A program made the position numbers and the translations under genes. A stretch of 64,000 nt of DNA from Emydura subglobosa. Its lineage: Eukaryota > Chordata > Testudines > Chelidae. The notes below the pieces were generated by a model, which worked only from the letters and a program-made list of their open reading frames with translations, was not told where the DNA came from and did no database searches. This document shows positions 32,748-45,499 of the stretch, in pieces. Location: NCBI GenBank assembly GCA_007922225.1, contig ML680086.1, forward strand, positions 8,931,472-8,995,471, read 5' to 3'. The stretch's first letter is position 1. The number at the start of each line of letters is the position of its first letter.

Positions 32748-35085
32748 ATGTGAGCAAGAATAACCCATAGCTAGGTATCAGATGGTTACCAATGATATTC
32801 AAGCATTTGTTAATTTTGTTCCTCACGTCCCAGCAAGGTGGATCCTGGACTCAAAAAATTTATATAAAAGTTTTTACAAACAAAATATAAAACACAGGGG
32901 AAACTGGGTTTGTTTTCTTTTCACAGCAGGAAAGCTGCACCACATTTTGCTTCAGGGTAGAGGGACAGAAACATGACAAAGTGAAGTATCCTAATTAAAT
33001 GTGAAGCTAAAGTGACCTAATAGATTTAATAGTTTGCCCTGATCCTGAGTATCTGAAAAAGAGGTGAATCAAAGTTTCTCTGGGGAAGTGACAAATGCAT
33101 CTGTAAATTTCACACCAGCAATTCAACTTCACCTGCAAAGTGGGGGAGTTAAATTATTTTGACAGATCTAATCCTCTAAAGGTTTGGGATTATTTCTTTT
33201 TCATGGCCCCAGAAATAATTCCTGTTTATTTCTGAAAGAAAATTAAACCTCCCTAACAGCTACTGTAAATGTCACAAATCATTCCTAGGCAGTGTGAGAA
33301 AACTGCCTTGGACACAACGATAACCAGCTCAAATCTTCCCTTTCAGAGAATTCATCATCTTCATAAATCTCTGCACTTCCTGATTACATGTGGGATCGGA
33401 AGTTTTGCTCTTTTCCTCTGGAGCTCTCAGAGCACAGAGATGATGCTTCCCTTAAGGGTCATGACTGCTCTAAGCTTCAGTGTGGCACCCTTTGTAGAAG
33501 TACTCCTAGCTACCTTTCACTCCTTCACGTGTATTTATTAGCTACCTCTTACTCTCCTTATAGCAGGAAGGACAGTCTGGCCTGCATCTCATTACAGCAG
33601 TGCCTGCAGGAGCTCTACAAATATCATGTTGCACGAAAACAAGCCAGGGAGAGAAAACAAGAAAACAAAGCATGTTGATCAATACCAGAATTCAAGTAAA
33701 TCTATAGTACAAATGTCTTTAAATCCACACGTCAGCAGAGTAGCAGACAAAGGAATTTGTGAGGGTAGCACTGAAAAACATCCCATGCTTATCTGAGACC
33801 TAATTCCAGCCTGCAGCAGCTGAATTTTAGCTGGAGTGCAGGTAAATTGTATTTTGCCAGTGACAGAGATTTGTTAAACCTACCTGTTGTCTCTCGTCTC
33901 AGACTTGCATTGTAAGCCCTGTGAGGCAGAAACCTCTTGGCCTGGACCAGCTGCTGCAATACTTTTTTTTTTTTAAACGCTGAAGTGCAGGGAGACCCCT
34001 AAGACATACTGTTACCAAGGCAAGGCTGGACAGCTTGCAGGAAGTTGATCTAAGGGAATGCAACCTGATCCCCACATTACAGGGAGTCAGACAATCCTTC
34101 CTCCTGTTTCCAGCTCTTTTAACACTGTAATTGCTCCTGGGTAGCGCCCCCCAAGGAAGCAACCCACCATAAGGGGGGAGAAGGGAAGTGGGGCCCATGG
34201 GCTCAACCCGAGTGCTCCAGATGTGCCAGGGGGTGGGGCGGTTGACCTATGCTGCACCATCACAAGGGGTTTCTGGAGCTTGGAGAGACGGTGTTGCTTC
34301 CTGGAGTCTGCCCTTACAGCCGCTCAGTGGCTTCCTGCAAGCAGGCTACTGTCCAGCCCTTCGTTTATTTCATCTCTGGCAGAAGTAGTGTCCACCCCCA
34401 GCTTTCACTTCTGCCCGTTTATGGTTGAGATAGGATCAGACAGGTCTCGCCTAAGCAGGGATGTTTTTCTGTGCTAACTTTCCAGGGACAGCCTTTGTCA
34501 GCTCTGCTGACATCTGGATTAAAGTGTTTTCAAGGTGGGGTTATTTCAGTGTTATTGAAAAAGGTTCTTTGCATTCTCTCCCTCCCACCCTCATACAATA
34601 CTCACCTACCACCTGCTGGTGCTCTGCCCAGCCTGTCACTGCTACAGTGGTGGGAGCCCTTAGAAAGGCTGCTACAGGGCTTGATCCTACAAGGTGCCAA
34701 GCACCCTCGCCCTGATCTAGCAAAGCACTTTGACAGCCCCACCAACTGCAACAGGATTGCTCACACATGCAGGGCTGGATCAGGGCCCGAGTGCTCTGCA
34801 ACTCACAGGATCCTGCCCCACACTTTCAGTAATGGCCCTTCAGAGCACTCCAGCCTGTGCACTCTGCTCCTAGCGCAGCACATGAAAGAGCCATAGAAGA
34901 GACAATCATTTATTGTCATCATATTCTCCAACTGCAGATATAGGTTCTTATCCACTGTTGGCACAGTCTTCCTTTTACTGGTTTGATGTTTGCTTTTTGT
35001 GTGTGTTTAGGTGCAGTTACAGGGTGGGTTAATTTGCCCCCCTTTTTTTTTTTTCCTCTTTTTTTTAAAAATTAAATAGAGGGTT
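32748..35085. other. anonymous noncoding sequence
   Basis: No supported gene. Frames at 33269-33541, 33388-33678, 33899-34198 and 34471-34896 show no domain. A T-run at 33963-33974 and a T-rich tract at 35041-35066 are simple repeats. Confidence 0.4.
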
Positions 35086-35087
35086 TT

Positions 35088-35215
35088 CAGCTCATAGACT
35101 TTAAGGTCAGAAGGGACCATCATGATTATCTAGTCTGACCTCCTGCACATCACAGGCCCCAGAATCTCCCCCACCCACTCCTGTAACAGATCCCTAACCT
35201 AGCTGACAACTATAA
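35088..35215 (-). mobile_element. CR1 3' end fragment, minus strand
   Basis: CAGAAGGGACCATCATGATT and ATCTAGTCTGACCTCCTGCA are the reverse complement of the CR1 3' end. The same wording recurs at 40236-40275 and, more diverged, at 43362-43385. Confidence 0.75.
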
Positions 35216-38200
35216 AACTGTACTTCTGCCTCTTTGTGTACTCCTAAGATTACTGTCAGACAGACAGGGGTTTTATCCTCACTTCAATCAGATCCACTGG
35301 TTACTATGGCCATGCAGAGTTATAATAGTCAAGATTAAACAAAACAACTCCTCTTCTCCCCCCACCCCATCCCAAAGATTCGATTTTGTGTAGCATTGTC
35401 TGAGAGGCACAGCACACCAGGCAGAGCCCCAGGGGGAGGGGGAGGCAAAGGTAGCTGGCTGTATCTCACCTCTGGCTATCCAGATTTTACCTGGGCAGGG
35501 GCCACTGGAGTTGCTGTAGCCTAAAGCAGTCTCCCTATGATGGTCTAAGAACTGCTCAGCACCCCAGAATCTCCCTGGCATCCCACATTACTAGGATACC
35601 CCTCCCAGCATATGCTGATGGCTGCGACAGTTGAGGTGAAAGAGTTGGTTGGGGATTCTCCATTGGATTGATTTTCTGACAAAAAAAACAAAGTTTCTGG
35701 AAAAACCAAACCCAAAACCAAATTTCTACAGGAAGCACTTGATTTTGCAGAAAGTTTTCAATTTACTGTTGGGAAGCTCAAAATGAAATAACCGGTTTGT
35801 GCTGAATCTGAATACTTTCTCTCTAATCAGTTCAATCAATCATAAAACTGCATTTCCCTTATCAGCACAATATCTTAGGAGAGTTATAGTTGGGGCATAA
35901 TCTCTCCTAGCGGCTGGGGTCCCTGGGGAGCTACTTTTCCCATAATGCTCAGAGGGAAAGCTGCATTGCAATTGCTGTGTAGAAAATGCAGCTCAGGCAG
36001 GGGAGAAAGGGGGCATCAGCTTCTCCAACTACAGCTCCCATGTGGGAACACACCACAAGGGAGAAAATGCAATTCTACATTGAACTGACTTGACACAAAG
36101 CCGTTTGGGTCAGTTAAAAACCCAGAAACAGAAGCCATTTCAGGTTTGGGAATGTCAGGATGCTTTGTTTCAGTTACACATGTTGACACCAGAGGTTTCA
36201 ACATGTCCAAGTTTAAATGTAGCTCCAAAATAAAAGGTGTTTTAATTTCAACTTATCCTGATTTGGGAGGAAATCAGAGTGTTGGAATTTTGCTCAGCTC
36301 CAGAGGCAAAGCAGGGCTGAAGTAAGAAGCTCTACACTGCTCCTGCATCAGAAGAATTCTCCCTGGCCAGCAGCAGCCCCTATGTGTTATTGGAGGGTCA
36401 AACTTTATCTATCTTCCCACACATGGCACTACTGAGAACCTCAGCTGGTTATAAGTCCCAGAAAGAGGGCATCCCTTTCCAGCTCCCTTTGCTCTCAGCC
36501 TTCCTGGATGATGGACAATAATGTTTGATGGTTGACAGACAGGTAAAGCATGGCCCACCGAAGGCACAAAGAAGAGGAGGGAAAAGATCAGCAAAGACGG
36601 AACAAAGCTGCATTTTCTATCTCTGGCATGGACTTTCACTTGCCACCTCCCTGCTGGAGAAGCACAGGCATGGTACATGGTCTGATCAGCCACTCTGTGA
36701 CTCAGCAGACTTGTACCAGCATGGTCACAGGCTTACAGCAGTGTGCAAAACATGCAGTATTGGCCAGCTAAGCCAGACTTATTAGACAGAAGGAAAGAGG
36801 AGGAGGACAGGAAAGAAGAAATAAGGTGAGGATGGAAAAGGATGGGGGGGGGGGAGAGGCAGGAACAAAGTCTCACATCCCAGGTGGGTGGGGGATTCAG
36901 CTGAAGCCAGTGGAAGTGGCTAGGTCCTCTAAGTCCCTCTTGGCTGGTCAGGACATCTCTAGGAATCAGGACAATGTAGGCCCAACAGTGTCATGGTGGA
37001 TCCTAAGGTCCCAGGAGACAGTGAGTGGCTCCAGGGCCCAAGCATAATTTTTTCAGTCCCAGTACAAACTTGTAACACGGGCCCCCTCCCACACACATAC
37101 CACAAGCCCTCATCTCATACATACCATCTCATGAGTCATGACAAATTTTTTCCTCATGGTAATGGGGGTTGCAGCCTGGGCTGGGCCCCCCAGGGCCTCT
37201 GGGCCCCAGTGAAGCATATCCTCCCCCCACCCCCTTCCCATGTGGGGACCCCGAGTGGCTCTGAGATGGTGAAGCTCTTTCCTTTGTCAGTCAGCAGTTG
37301 CCGCATTCATGCTCAATTTTCTTTTAAGGACCCCACAAGGAAGTGATGGGCAGAATAGCCATCTTTGTTATTTTGTCCACCACGGAGGCCTCATTTCTGA
37401 CCCTCCCGTTTTGATTTGGTGATCTTAGGTCCCACACTTTTCTTGAGACATGATCTAACAGTCCTTAAGTTATAGCAGACCTTTTTGTTTGGCCTAGTTC
37501 AGTCTGTTGGCCTTTTGCATTTTATCCAATCATATAATGGTAAATGTCAATGGCAAAAAAGTTTACAAGATATTTCACATTTCCACAGTTAAGCCTATGT
37601 ATTTACCCTAATTACTTCAAGAGACCATCACTGCAAATAGGACATGGATGGAACTTTATTTATTGATTGGATTTATGTAAGTGCCACCAAACACTAAGCA
37701 TCCTGCAAATCCATGCAGCTGCAGTTTTGTAACCTCATAATTTTGCAAGGGAAGGCACATTAATCTGGTGGTTTGGGCTGGAAGTGCCTGTGTGAATTTG
37801 CAGTCCACTGCGAGTCTCTTGTAAGTCCATTGCACATCTACATAACAGACACGGCATACTGAATAAGACATGGTATCTTGCCTCCAGCTGTAGCTAATAT
37901 TTCATGCTTCAGAGAGAGATGGCAGGAGACACCATAGTGCTGCTGACCCATTGAACAGCACTGCTGAGTGGGTAGAAGAATCTCCATGGTAATTAGTTTG
38001 TGCACAATGATGGGACTGGATTAGTTTTGCTCAAATACACTGTTGTTCCACAAGGTAAAATGCCTCACTACTATATACTGAAGAGCTCTCCCTCCATCCA
38101 ACAGAGCGTATCCATTTGTTAGCAGGAAACCTGCCTGATGAATGGTATTCAAATAACCTGCACCCCTGCTAAAAACAGCATGAAGTGGAGAAGATCTGGT

Positions 38201-40221
38201 GCCCCCATTGCTGTGACTGAGCCCTTGTTTTCAGGCAGGAGCAGACCATTTGAGAGAAGGAGGACGGAGATGGGATGTTAATGTCTCAGTTACCAGACTG
38301 AGGCACGAAATACAAGCTCAGAGAGAGACCATGAGGTTTGCAGAGCACCCAACAGGGTTTGCAAGCGTAGATTCAGCCACCAGTGACCACCTGGCCTGGG
38401 CAAAGGAAAACAGCAGAAAGCAGGGCAGCTGGAGAGGAATTTAGAACTGAATCTGTTTGTCTCATCTATGCAACCCACTAAAGAGCTATTACAACAGCTG
38501 AGGATCCGGCTCAAATCAACATACTGTAAAATCTATGCCAGCCTGTACCAGGTTCAAGTTTGGCTCTATACTTTGTCCTTCTCTAATGCCTTCCATCCCC
38601 AGATCTAAAAGAATTTTACAGACTACAGTTATTAATGAATTGTATCTCAAGACCCCGATGAGGCAGAGCATTAACATCGGAGTTTTACAGATGGGCAGCA
38701 GAAAGGCTAAGGCTCATATTTTCAGATTTTGAGTGCATGAAATGCAGGAGTTATTTACCACAACTGTGCATGCTCCACTTTGTACAAGTCATTATAGATC
38801 CATTGGTGGAGGGACTCCTAGGTCTCCCCTGGCAGAGTGCTAACCACTAGACTGCACAGTCACACTCTCTCTCTCTGACCCAATGAATATTGAGGTATTT
38901 TGTACCCAATGGAACAGCTTCACCAGGAGTGTCTCTTTCAATCTCTCACCCCAAAATGTCCCAAAGCCCAACACATCAGGCAGGAAATGGCCAAGTTGGA
39001 GGACTCTGCCAAGGTTTAAGCATGGAGCAGCTTGGCAGGGCCAGGACTTAGACCCGGTGCACACACCCACCAGCAGAGGTTTAGGTGCCGAAGGGATTTT
39101 ACTGGCACCTAGGGAATTTAGGTGCCAACAGAGTTAGGAGGGTACTTAAGTAGCAGTTTTGAGGATCTCATTTTTGGACTTAGGCACCTAATTCCCTTTA
39201 CGGAGCTAGCTCCAGGCCATCTTTCCTCCCATATAATCAAATCAGACTATTGGTTTTTAGGCAATAGAGATGCAGCAGTACAATGTGAACAGCTTGATTG
39301 CTATTATCTCCAATCTGATGTTGCCACAGTTCTGTTTCATGGTTGAGAAAGCGGTCCCCTCATTTGTGTGCTTAACCCACTCCAGGACTTGTGCACTATT
39401 CCTTTGGGGGTGAAATTTAGCCCTGCACAGAACACCAGTTGCAGACCCAGGGGCCACTTTGCCCCCAGGGTTTGCATGGAACTCAAGTAATGCTGTGAGC
39501 TGGTGGATTCATACCAGCCCCAGAGCATTTAACAGCCTCCAAATGTCACAACCCATTGCCCAGTAGGCCAGGGTGACCAGACCACCACAGAGAGGGTGGA
39601 AGGAGGGTGGAGAAAAAAGGAGCCAGAAATAGCATAGTAGTTCTAAAAAAGTGGGGTTAGGGAATCAGTTTGTAATTTACCATTATCTACACCCAAAATC
39701 TTTAGCTCCATTTCCATACAAGTCCTATGGAAGCAGTCCCAGCCTATGCCCCACTCTCCCTGAAGTCAGTACCTTTTGTCCCAATCAATTGCTTCTCCAT
39801 CTGCCCCTTTCTGGAACAGCATTTCCTCTAATAGTCCTACAGCAACTCACCCTCTTTGAGTGTTACCTTTCCTTCCCTAGGAAGGGCTGCATCTCTCTTA
39901 TACAGGACCCACCCCCTCCCACTTTCAACCAGTTCGCTGAGGATGCTAATTGGAGCCAGCTGTATGGGTTGAGGGTTTTTCTCCCCCATGTGACAGTTTA
40001 CTCTGTTGTAAATGCAGAGGCTTTGTGCTGGCCCTAAATTCCACTTAAACCAGGGGCTTAAGGCTCAGGCTGGCTCTCTGCACAGGACTGAATTTCACCT
40101 TTGCTAGACACCTGAGCAGCCTTTAACCAGCTACTAAAGCTTCCCAAACAGCTACTCAACTTTCCCAGTGAATGTAAACAACTTACCCACCCTCCTTCCA
40201 ACCTAAACAGAGATCAATTGT
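35216..40221. other. noncoding sequence with old repeats
   Basis: 35690-35830 and 36070-36300 resemble the 24920 repeat. 35878-36050 has CATAATGCTCAGAGGGAAAG and ACTACAGCTCCCATG, hinting at a decayed relative of the 25871 foldback. 36843-36853 is a G-run. 38800-38880 (GAGTGCTAACCACTAGACTG) looks like part of a tRNA-related SINE in reverse. 39080-39190 carries TTTAGGTGCC / TTAGGCACCTAA motifs. No host gene is supported in these 5 kb. Confidence 0.45.
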
Positions 40222-40965
40222 TGCAGTCTTTCAGGCCAGAAGGGACCATCATGATCATCTAGTCTGACCTCCTTGCACATCGCAGGCCACAGAACCTCAC
40301 CCATCCACTCCTGTCATAGACCTTTAACCTCTGGCTGAGTTACTGAAGTCCTCAAATCATGATTTAAAAACTTCAAGTTACAGAGAATCCACCATTTACA
40401 CTAGTTTAAACGTGCAAATGATCCATGCCCCATGCTGCAGAGGAAGGCGAAAAACCCTGAGTCTCTGTCAATCTGACCCAGAAGAAAATTCCTTTCAAAC
40501 ATCAAATCTAGGGATCAGTTAGACCCTGAGCACGTGAGTGAGACCCACAAGCCAGACATCAGGGAAAGAATTCTCTGTAATAACTTAGAAGCCTCCCCAT
40601 CTAGTGTCCCATCTCCAGCCATTGGAGATATTTGCTGTTAGGAGTCACAGATCGGCTACATGCCATTATAGGCCATCTCATCATACCATAATTTATCAAG
40701 CTATGTAGCATCTCAGCGCACTGGCCCACCCTACCTGGAAACCTATCTTCACTGTGGCCAATCCCTGATATTTCAGAGGAAGATGGCAGGGAGTAGGGGA
40801 AAGAGGGGGGAGAAACAAAACAAAAATAAGAAACACCAGAATCCATTTAGCCCATTGTGCATTTGGGGGTGGGGAGGAAACCTTCCTGGCCCCTGAAGGC
40901 AAGCAGATGAAACCCTGAAGCATGAGCATGTGCCATATAGCAGAAATGGGATAAAATGGCCTGTC
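40222..40965 (-). mobile_element. CR1 3' region, minus strand
   Basis: Starts with CCAGAAGGGACCATCATGAT (3' end in reverse) and continues through TTGACCCAGAAG-like sequence to TCCCTGATATTTCAGAGGAA and AACCCTGAAGCATGAGCATG, which recurs at 42130-42240. Noncoding 3' part of a CR1 copy, 5'-truncated near 40965. Confidence 0.7.
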
Positions 40966-42019
40966 TCCTTCCATACTTCACTTCCTGAAACCCAAAGACA
41001 CCTGAAAGGGAGATGACTGAGATCCTAGTCTGGCAATTTGGCAATCCCCCTAGTGATATCAAGTACCTAACTTGGGCAGGCACCTTCGACTGTCTCTTTC
41101 TCTTTACCATCAGTTTGGATTTCCTATTAGCACTCTGGGAAAAGACTATAGTCCTGTCCATCACCTGCTCTACCTGCATGTGCAGAGTCAGCTCCTGCTG
41201 TGAACAGTAACTGAGCTGGATCTGGTGATAAGTAGTACACAGACTTTCTCTTGGGTGATGATCCAAATCAGTCTATTGACTCCTTCCTGAAAGTGAGCAC
41301 CTAACTGGTAAGGAAGTGTACATGCCTGTGTATGTGCCTTAAAGATTGTCACAGAGACACAGTGCATGTCCTTGTTTTGTAACAGGTTCCAGTCAAGATT
41401 GCTGTAGCGTAGGTTTGAAACTGAATAAGTTATTATTTTTAACTAAGATTGTGAACCAATGTACATACGCCTTCCATAGTTAATGGGTTCACACTGCCTT
41501 TCAAGTTATAGGTGTATATGGCCATAAATTAAGACAGCATGTGAAAGCTCTTGAGTGTACTCAGCTTATACAGTCTTTCATAAAACATAGGCATTCACAT
41601 TAGATTATTAATAGTGTTAACCAGATCCTGGGGCTAATCAGATTTGTGAGGCTACATGTTAAAAGAGTTGACTACTACAGAGCCATTTTTGGGAAGGAAG
41701 CTTTACTGAATAGGCATGTGAGTAACTGACCAAATTGTCTTATGCCTTAGCGTTGGATTGTTCTCCTCTGCTGTGTTATTTTACAATTAATTGGCACAAG
41801 TGAAGTCCTGTTTGAAGGGACTCTTAGTCAGAATTCTAAACAAAGTCACTTTCCCAGGATAGCCACTGAATGGGAACATTTTCTGTTACGGATGTGTTAC
41901 GTCATTCTTGAAAACCTGAATAGTTACAGTGTGTCGATTTTTTTCCAGTTTATGTTAATCCAAAACACTATCCAGAAATATTTTGCCTCCTTCTGTCCTA
42001 CACTAAATCCAAATCTGGT
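40966..42019. other. anonymous noncoding sequence
   Basis: AT-rich, no gene or assignable element. 40966-41230 could extend the CR1 3' region, but the resemblance fades. Confidence 0.4.
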
Positions 42020-42238
42020 GATCAATTTGGCCCTAAGTAAGATTCACCAGCTGAGCGTCTAAGAAAGAAGATTCTCTGTACCACCTCAGAGCATCGTCCA
42101 GTGTCCTGTCTCCAGCTGTGGCTAATCCCTGATGTTTCAGAGGAAAGTGTAAAAGATACCTCTGGCCAACTGTGCGTTGGGGGAAAATATTCTTTCCTGA
42201 TCCCAGCAGGTGACTGGCTGAAGCCCTGAAGCATGAGA
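42020..42238 (-). mobile_element. CR1 3' region fragment, minus strand
   Basis: GAAGATTCTCTGTACCACCT, CTAATCCCTGATGTTTCAGAGG and AAGCCCTGAAGCATGAGA match 40560-40925. Its 5' truncation point abuts the 3' end of the next CR1 copy at 42241. Confidence 0.65.
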
Positions 42239-42240
42239 TT

Positions 42241-43235
42241 TCATAGAATCATAGAATCGGAGGGCGGGAAGGGACCTTAAGGGGTCATCCTTGAGTGCAG
42301 ACTCAATGCAGGACCAAGCATTATCTAGACCATCCCTGACAGATGTCTGTCCAACCTACTTTTAAAAATCTCCAATGATGGAGATTCCACCACAGCCTTC
42401 CTAGGCAAATTATTCTAGTGCTTAACTACTCAGACAGTTAGGAAGTTTTTCCTAATGTCCAATGTAAACTGTCCTTGCTGCGATTTAAGTCCATTGCCTC
42501 TTATCCTATCTTAAGAGGTTAAGGAGAACATTTTTTCTCTCTCCTCCTTGTAACAACCTTTTATGTACTTGAAAACTTATCATAACCCCTCTCAGTTTCC
42601 TCTTCTCCAAACTAAACAAACTCAATTTTTTCAATCTTCCCTCATAGGTCATGTTTTCTAGATCTTTAATTGTTTTTGTTGCTCTTCTCTGGACTGTCTG
42701 CAATCTGTCCATATCTTTCCTGAATTGTGGGACCCAGAACTGGACACAGTACTGCAGCTAAGTCCTAATCAGTATGGAGTAGAGTGGAAGGATTACTTCT
42801 CGTGTCTTGCTTACAACACTCCTGCTAATACATCCCAGAACGATGTTTGCTCTTTTTGCAACAGTGTGACATGGTTGACTCATATTTAGATTATGATCCA
42901 CTATAGCTCCCAGATCCCTTTCTGCAGTACTCCTGTCTAGGCAGTCATTTCCCATTTTGTATGTGTGCAACTGACTGTTCCTTCCCAAGTGGAGTGCTCT
43001 GGATTTGTCCTGACTGAATGTCATTCTATTTACTTCAGACCATTTCTCCAGTTTGTCCAGATCATTTTGAATTTTAATCCTATCCTCCAAATCACTTGCA
43101 ACCCCTCCCAGCTTGGTATCATCCTCAGACTTTATAAGCGGTTTCTCTATGTGATTATATAAATCATCGACGAAGATATGGAACAGAACCGGACCCAGAT
43201 TTGATCCCTGCGGGATCCCACTCGATCTGATTATA
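42241..43235 (-). mobile_element. CR1 LINE, minus strand, with 3' end and RT C-terminus
   Basis: Best-preserved CR1 in the window. The 3' end is the repeat ATTCTATGATTCTATGA (42241-42257 in reverse). On the minus strand, the frame 43243-42758 encodes the RT palm and thumb: SGIPQGSNLGPVLFHIFVDD, then EDDTKLGGVASDLEDRI (the usual FADDTKL box changed to SEDDTKL), KLEKWSEVNRMTFSQDKSRA and AERDLGAIVDHNLNMSQPCH. A further frame (42712-42506) carries MDRLQTVQRRATKTIKDLEN. One frame break and some changed residues mean it is not active. 5'-truncated at about 43235, at the SGIPQGS motif. Confidence 0.9.
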
Positions 43236-43334
43236 GTCATCACCTTAATGAACAGTGGCCAGTCTTATGAGCATGCTGAGCGCAATGCACAGCTTTGTTC
43301 TCTCAATGGCTCACGGAGGAAGCAAATGAATGGG

Positions 43335-43690
43335 GGTGGGTTCCCAGATTCCCAGACTTCCAGGCCAGAAGGGACCACCATGACTATCCACCCCGAACCG
43401 CTGCATGCACAGGCTGCAGAATTCCTCCTAAAAACTAAATGAAGCCGTATCTTTCAGCATGACAGAGAACCTCATTTTAGAGACTTCAAGCAATGGTGAG
43501 TCCATCACCGCCCCAGTGAGCCCTTCCAATGTTTAGCTCCCCATACTGCTAGGAAATTGCATCTTATTTCAAAGCTGAATTCGTCCAGCCTAAACTTCCA
43601 GTCACTGGATCTTGTTCTGCCTTTGTCAAAAAGATGGAAAATCCCCCCACTATCAGATCTCTTTTCCATGTGTGAGTCCCTACTGGCACA
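43335..43690 (-). mobile_element. CR1 3' end fragment, minus strand
   Basis: CTTCCAGGCCAGAAGGGACC and the following noncoding sequence (CAAGCAATGGTGAGTCCATC, CCTAAACTTCCAGTCACTGG) are a CR1 3' untranslated region in reverse, of a different subfamily from the copy at 42241. Confidence 0.6.
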
Positions 43691-43837
43691 GGGTAAGTGT
43701 GCCTGCATTCCCCCTTCCGGAGGTCTACTCCAGGAGTGCCCAGTCAGCTCCCAGGTGTACAGCTGTCTCCTATATCTGGGCAGAGACACTGGTCCCACTC
43801 CCTTCTGACCAGGAGTGGTCGGGTAGTTAGGCTGCAC

Positions 43838-44659
43838 TGTGACATCCCCAGCAAGCCAGCCTGCCTAATGACCAACCTCTGTGTTTTGCTTCCTCTCTGA
43901 GGGTTATGCACAGTGTTTTCCCAGCAGTTACACGTGACCACCCAGCTCTTTCTAAGCAAGCACATTTTTTTAACGTAAAAGCATCACGGAAAAAACATAA
44001 AAAACAACAAAAGTTCCTATACGCATGCTAGCAGCTTTCCAGCGGTCACCCAGCAGTCTTATGGGGCCCTCCTAGGTTGGTCCTCCCAACCCGTCTGCAA
44101 GGGTTGGGGCCCCCTTTGGACAGAAGGTCCCGTCCACTTGCTGGATGAGAAAGAAGGACTTGGATCCGTTTGAGCTTGAACCAGTATATACAAACCACTT
44201 CAGGGGCAGTAACTCTGTAGAGCTGAGGAGTCTCAAGCCAGGTCTACACTACACACTTACTTTGGTATAACTACCTTGCTCAGGGGAGTGAAAAAGCCAC
44301 ACCCCTGAGCGACGTAGTTATACTGACTTCAACACCCTGTGTAGACAGCCCTATGTTGGCAGGAGAGCGTTTCCCACTGACATAGCTACCGCCTCTCGTG
44401 GAGATGGAGTTATTAAGCCGATGGGAGAGCTCTTTCCTGTCGGCTTAGAGTGTCTTCATCAGAAGCACTACAGCGCGCAAGTTTGTAGTGTAGATCTGCC
44501 CTCTGTGATTCACTTTAATCACCTCCCACGGCTTTTAGTTCCTGGCAGAGCTATGGTAACCCACCCCCACGAGTGGAACACAATCATACCTAAACCATTC
44601 ATAGATTTAATACAATATGGTACCTAAAGATATTGCATGCCATTGCAGTAGCTATCACA
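43838..44659 (-). mobile_element. LTR, minus orientation, invaded by a DNA element
   Basis: Left edge TGTGACATCCCCAGC and right edge GTAGCTATCACA give TGTGAT...GTCACA ends on the minus strand. It matches the split LTR at 29600-31375 at both sides of the DNA element at about 44234-44502. No internal genes, so solo. It lies between two CR1 fragments; no clear target duplication was found. Confidence 0.65.
44234..44502. mobile_element. nonautonomous DNA transposon inside the LTR
   Basis: Left end CCAGGTCTACACTACACACT; the right end in reverse is GGGCAGATCTACACTACAAA, giving inverted repeats of about 20 bases with mismatches. The interior has a second internal pair (AGTTATACTGAC / TTGGTATAACTACC). 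No coding capacity. Its superfamily is not settled because no target duplication is evident. Confidence 0.7.
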
Positions 44660-44860
44660 TCTATGCAGAGTGATCAAGTCACCTCTCAGTTTTCTCTTTG
44701 ACAAGCTGAATAGGTCAAACTCCTTAAGCCTCACACAGTATGACTTGTTTTCCAGTCCCTCGATAACTTCTGTGGCCCTCTTTTGATCTCTCTCCAGTAT
44801 TTCCATATCCTTCTTGCTGCGTGGACACCAGAACTGGATATGCTGTGTGACTAGATGAGA
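44660..44860 (-). mobile_element. CR1 RT C-terminal fragment, minus strand
   Basis: The minus-strand reading MEILERDQKRATEVIEGLEN (from 44806) and KSYCVRLKEFDLFSLSKRKL is the conserved end of CR1 ORF2 (E-VQRRATK-I-GLE...RL-ELGLFSLEKRRL). It is a different subfamily from 42241 and is cut at both ends. Confidence 0.75.
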
Positions 44861-45480
44861 AAGACCAGGACAGAGATGATGCCCAGGTTACGAGCTGGCG
44901 TGACAGGCAGGACAGAGTGGTGTTCACAGTGATTGAAAAAGGAAGTAGTGGGATGGGTTTTTTGGTTGTTTTGTTTATTTTAGCTATGCTGAACTTGCGC
45001 TGCTAGCTAGAGATGCACAAGGAGGTGTCAAAGAAACTGGCCAAGACTGTTGGACCGAAGCAGGGGTAGAGAAGTAGATCTGTGAGTTGTCAGCATACAG
45101 ATCACAGTTGAATTTGTTTGCCAGTGAAATTGCTCAGAGATATAGTGTAGACTGAGTAAAGAAGGGGACCAAGGACTAAGCCCTGTGGAAATCCTGCAGA
45201 AATTTGGAAAAGGATAAGGAGGATCCTCTGAAGAAAATGCTGAGGGAGCAATTAGAGAGGTAGAAGAAGCAGGAGAGGACATCATAATGGAAGCCAAGGT
45301 GGATAAAAGTATGGTTGATGGGGTTGTAGGCAGCTGATAGGTCCAGGGGAATAAGGATGGAAGGAAGGGATCATTGGAGACTTTGGTGATTTTGCCATTC
45401 TCTTTTTGGCCTGCTCTCAGCTCTAGACCAGCTGTCTGCAAAAGCATCAGCCCATTCCCCTGCCCAGGACACATCCCTTT
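44861..45480 (-). mobile_element. possible L2-like LINE 3' fragment
   Basis: GGACCAAGGACTAAGCCCTG, ATTAGAGAGGTAGAAGAAGC and TTGTAGGCAGCTGATAGGTCC recall a widespread L2-like repeat wording (ggccaaggactgagccctg...gcggccgagaggtcc). Assigned from memory of the pattern only; orientation and class are tentative. 47600-48160 may be a related fragment. Confidence 0.35.
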
Positions 45481-45499
45481 AACCAAGATTTTAGGTCAG

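Noticed and set aside
38800..38880. Possible tRNA gene (A-box/B-box-like words in reverse)
   Set aside because: No cloverleaf can be drawn; similar wording at 59210-59255 suggests a tRNA-derived SINE fragment.
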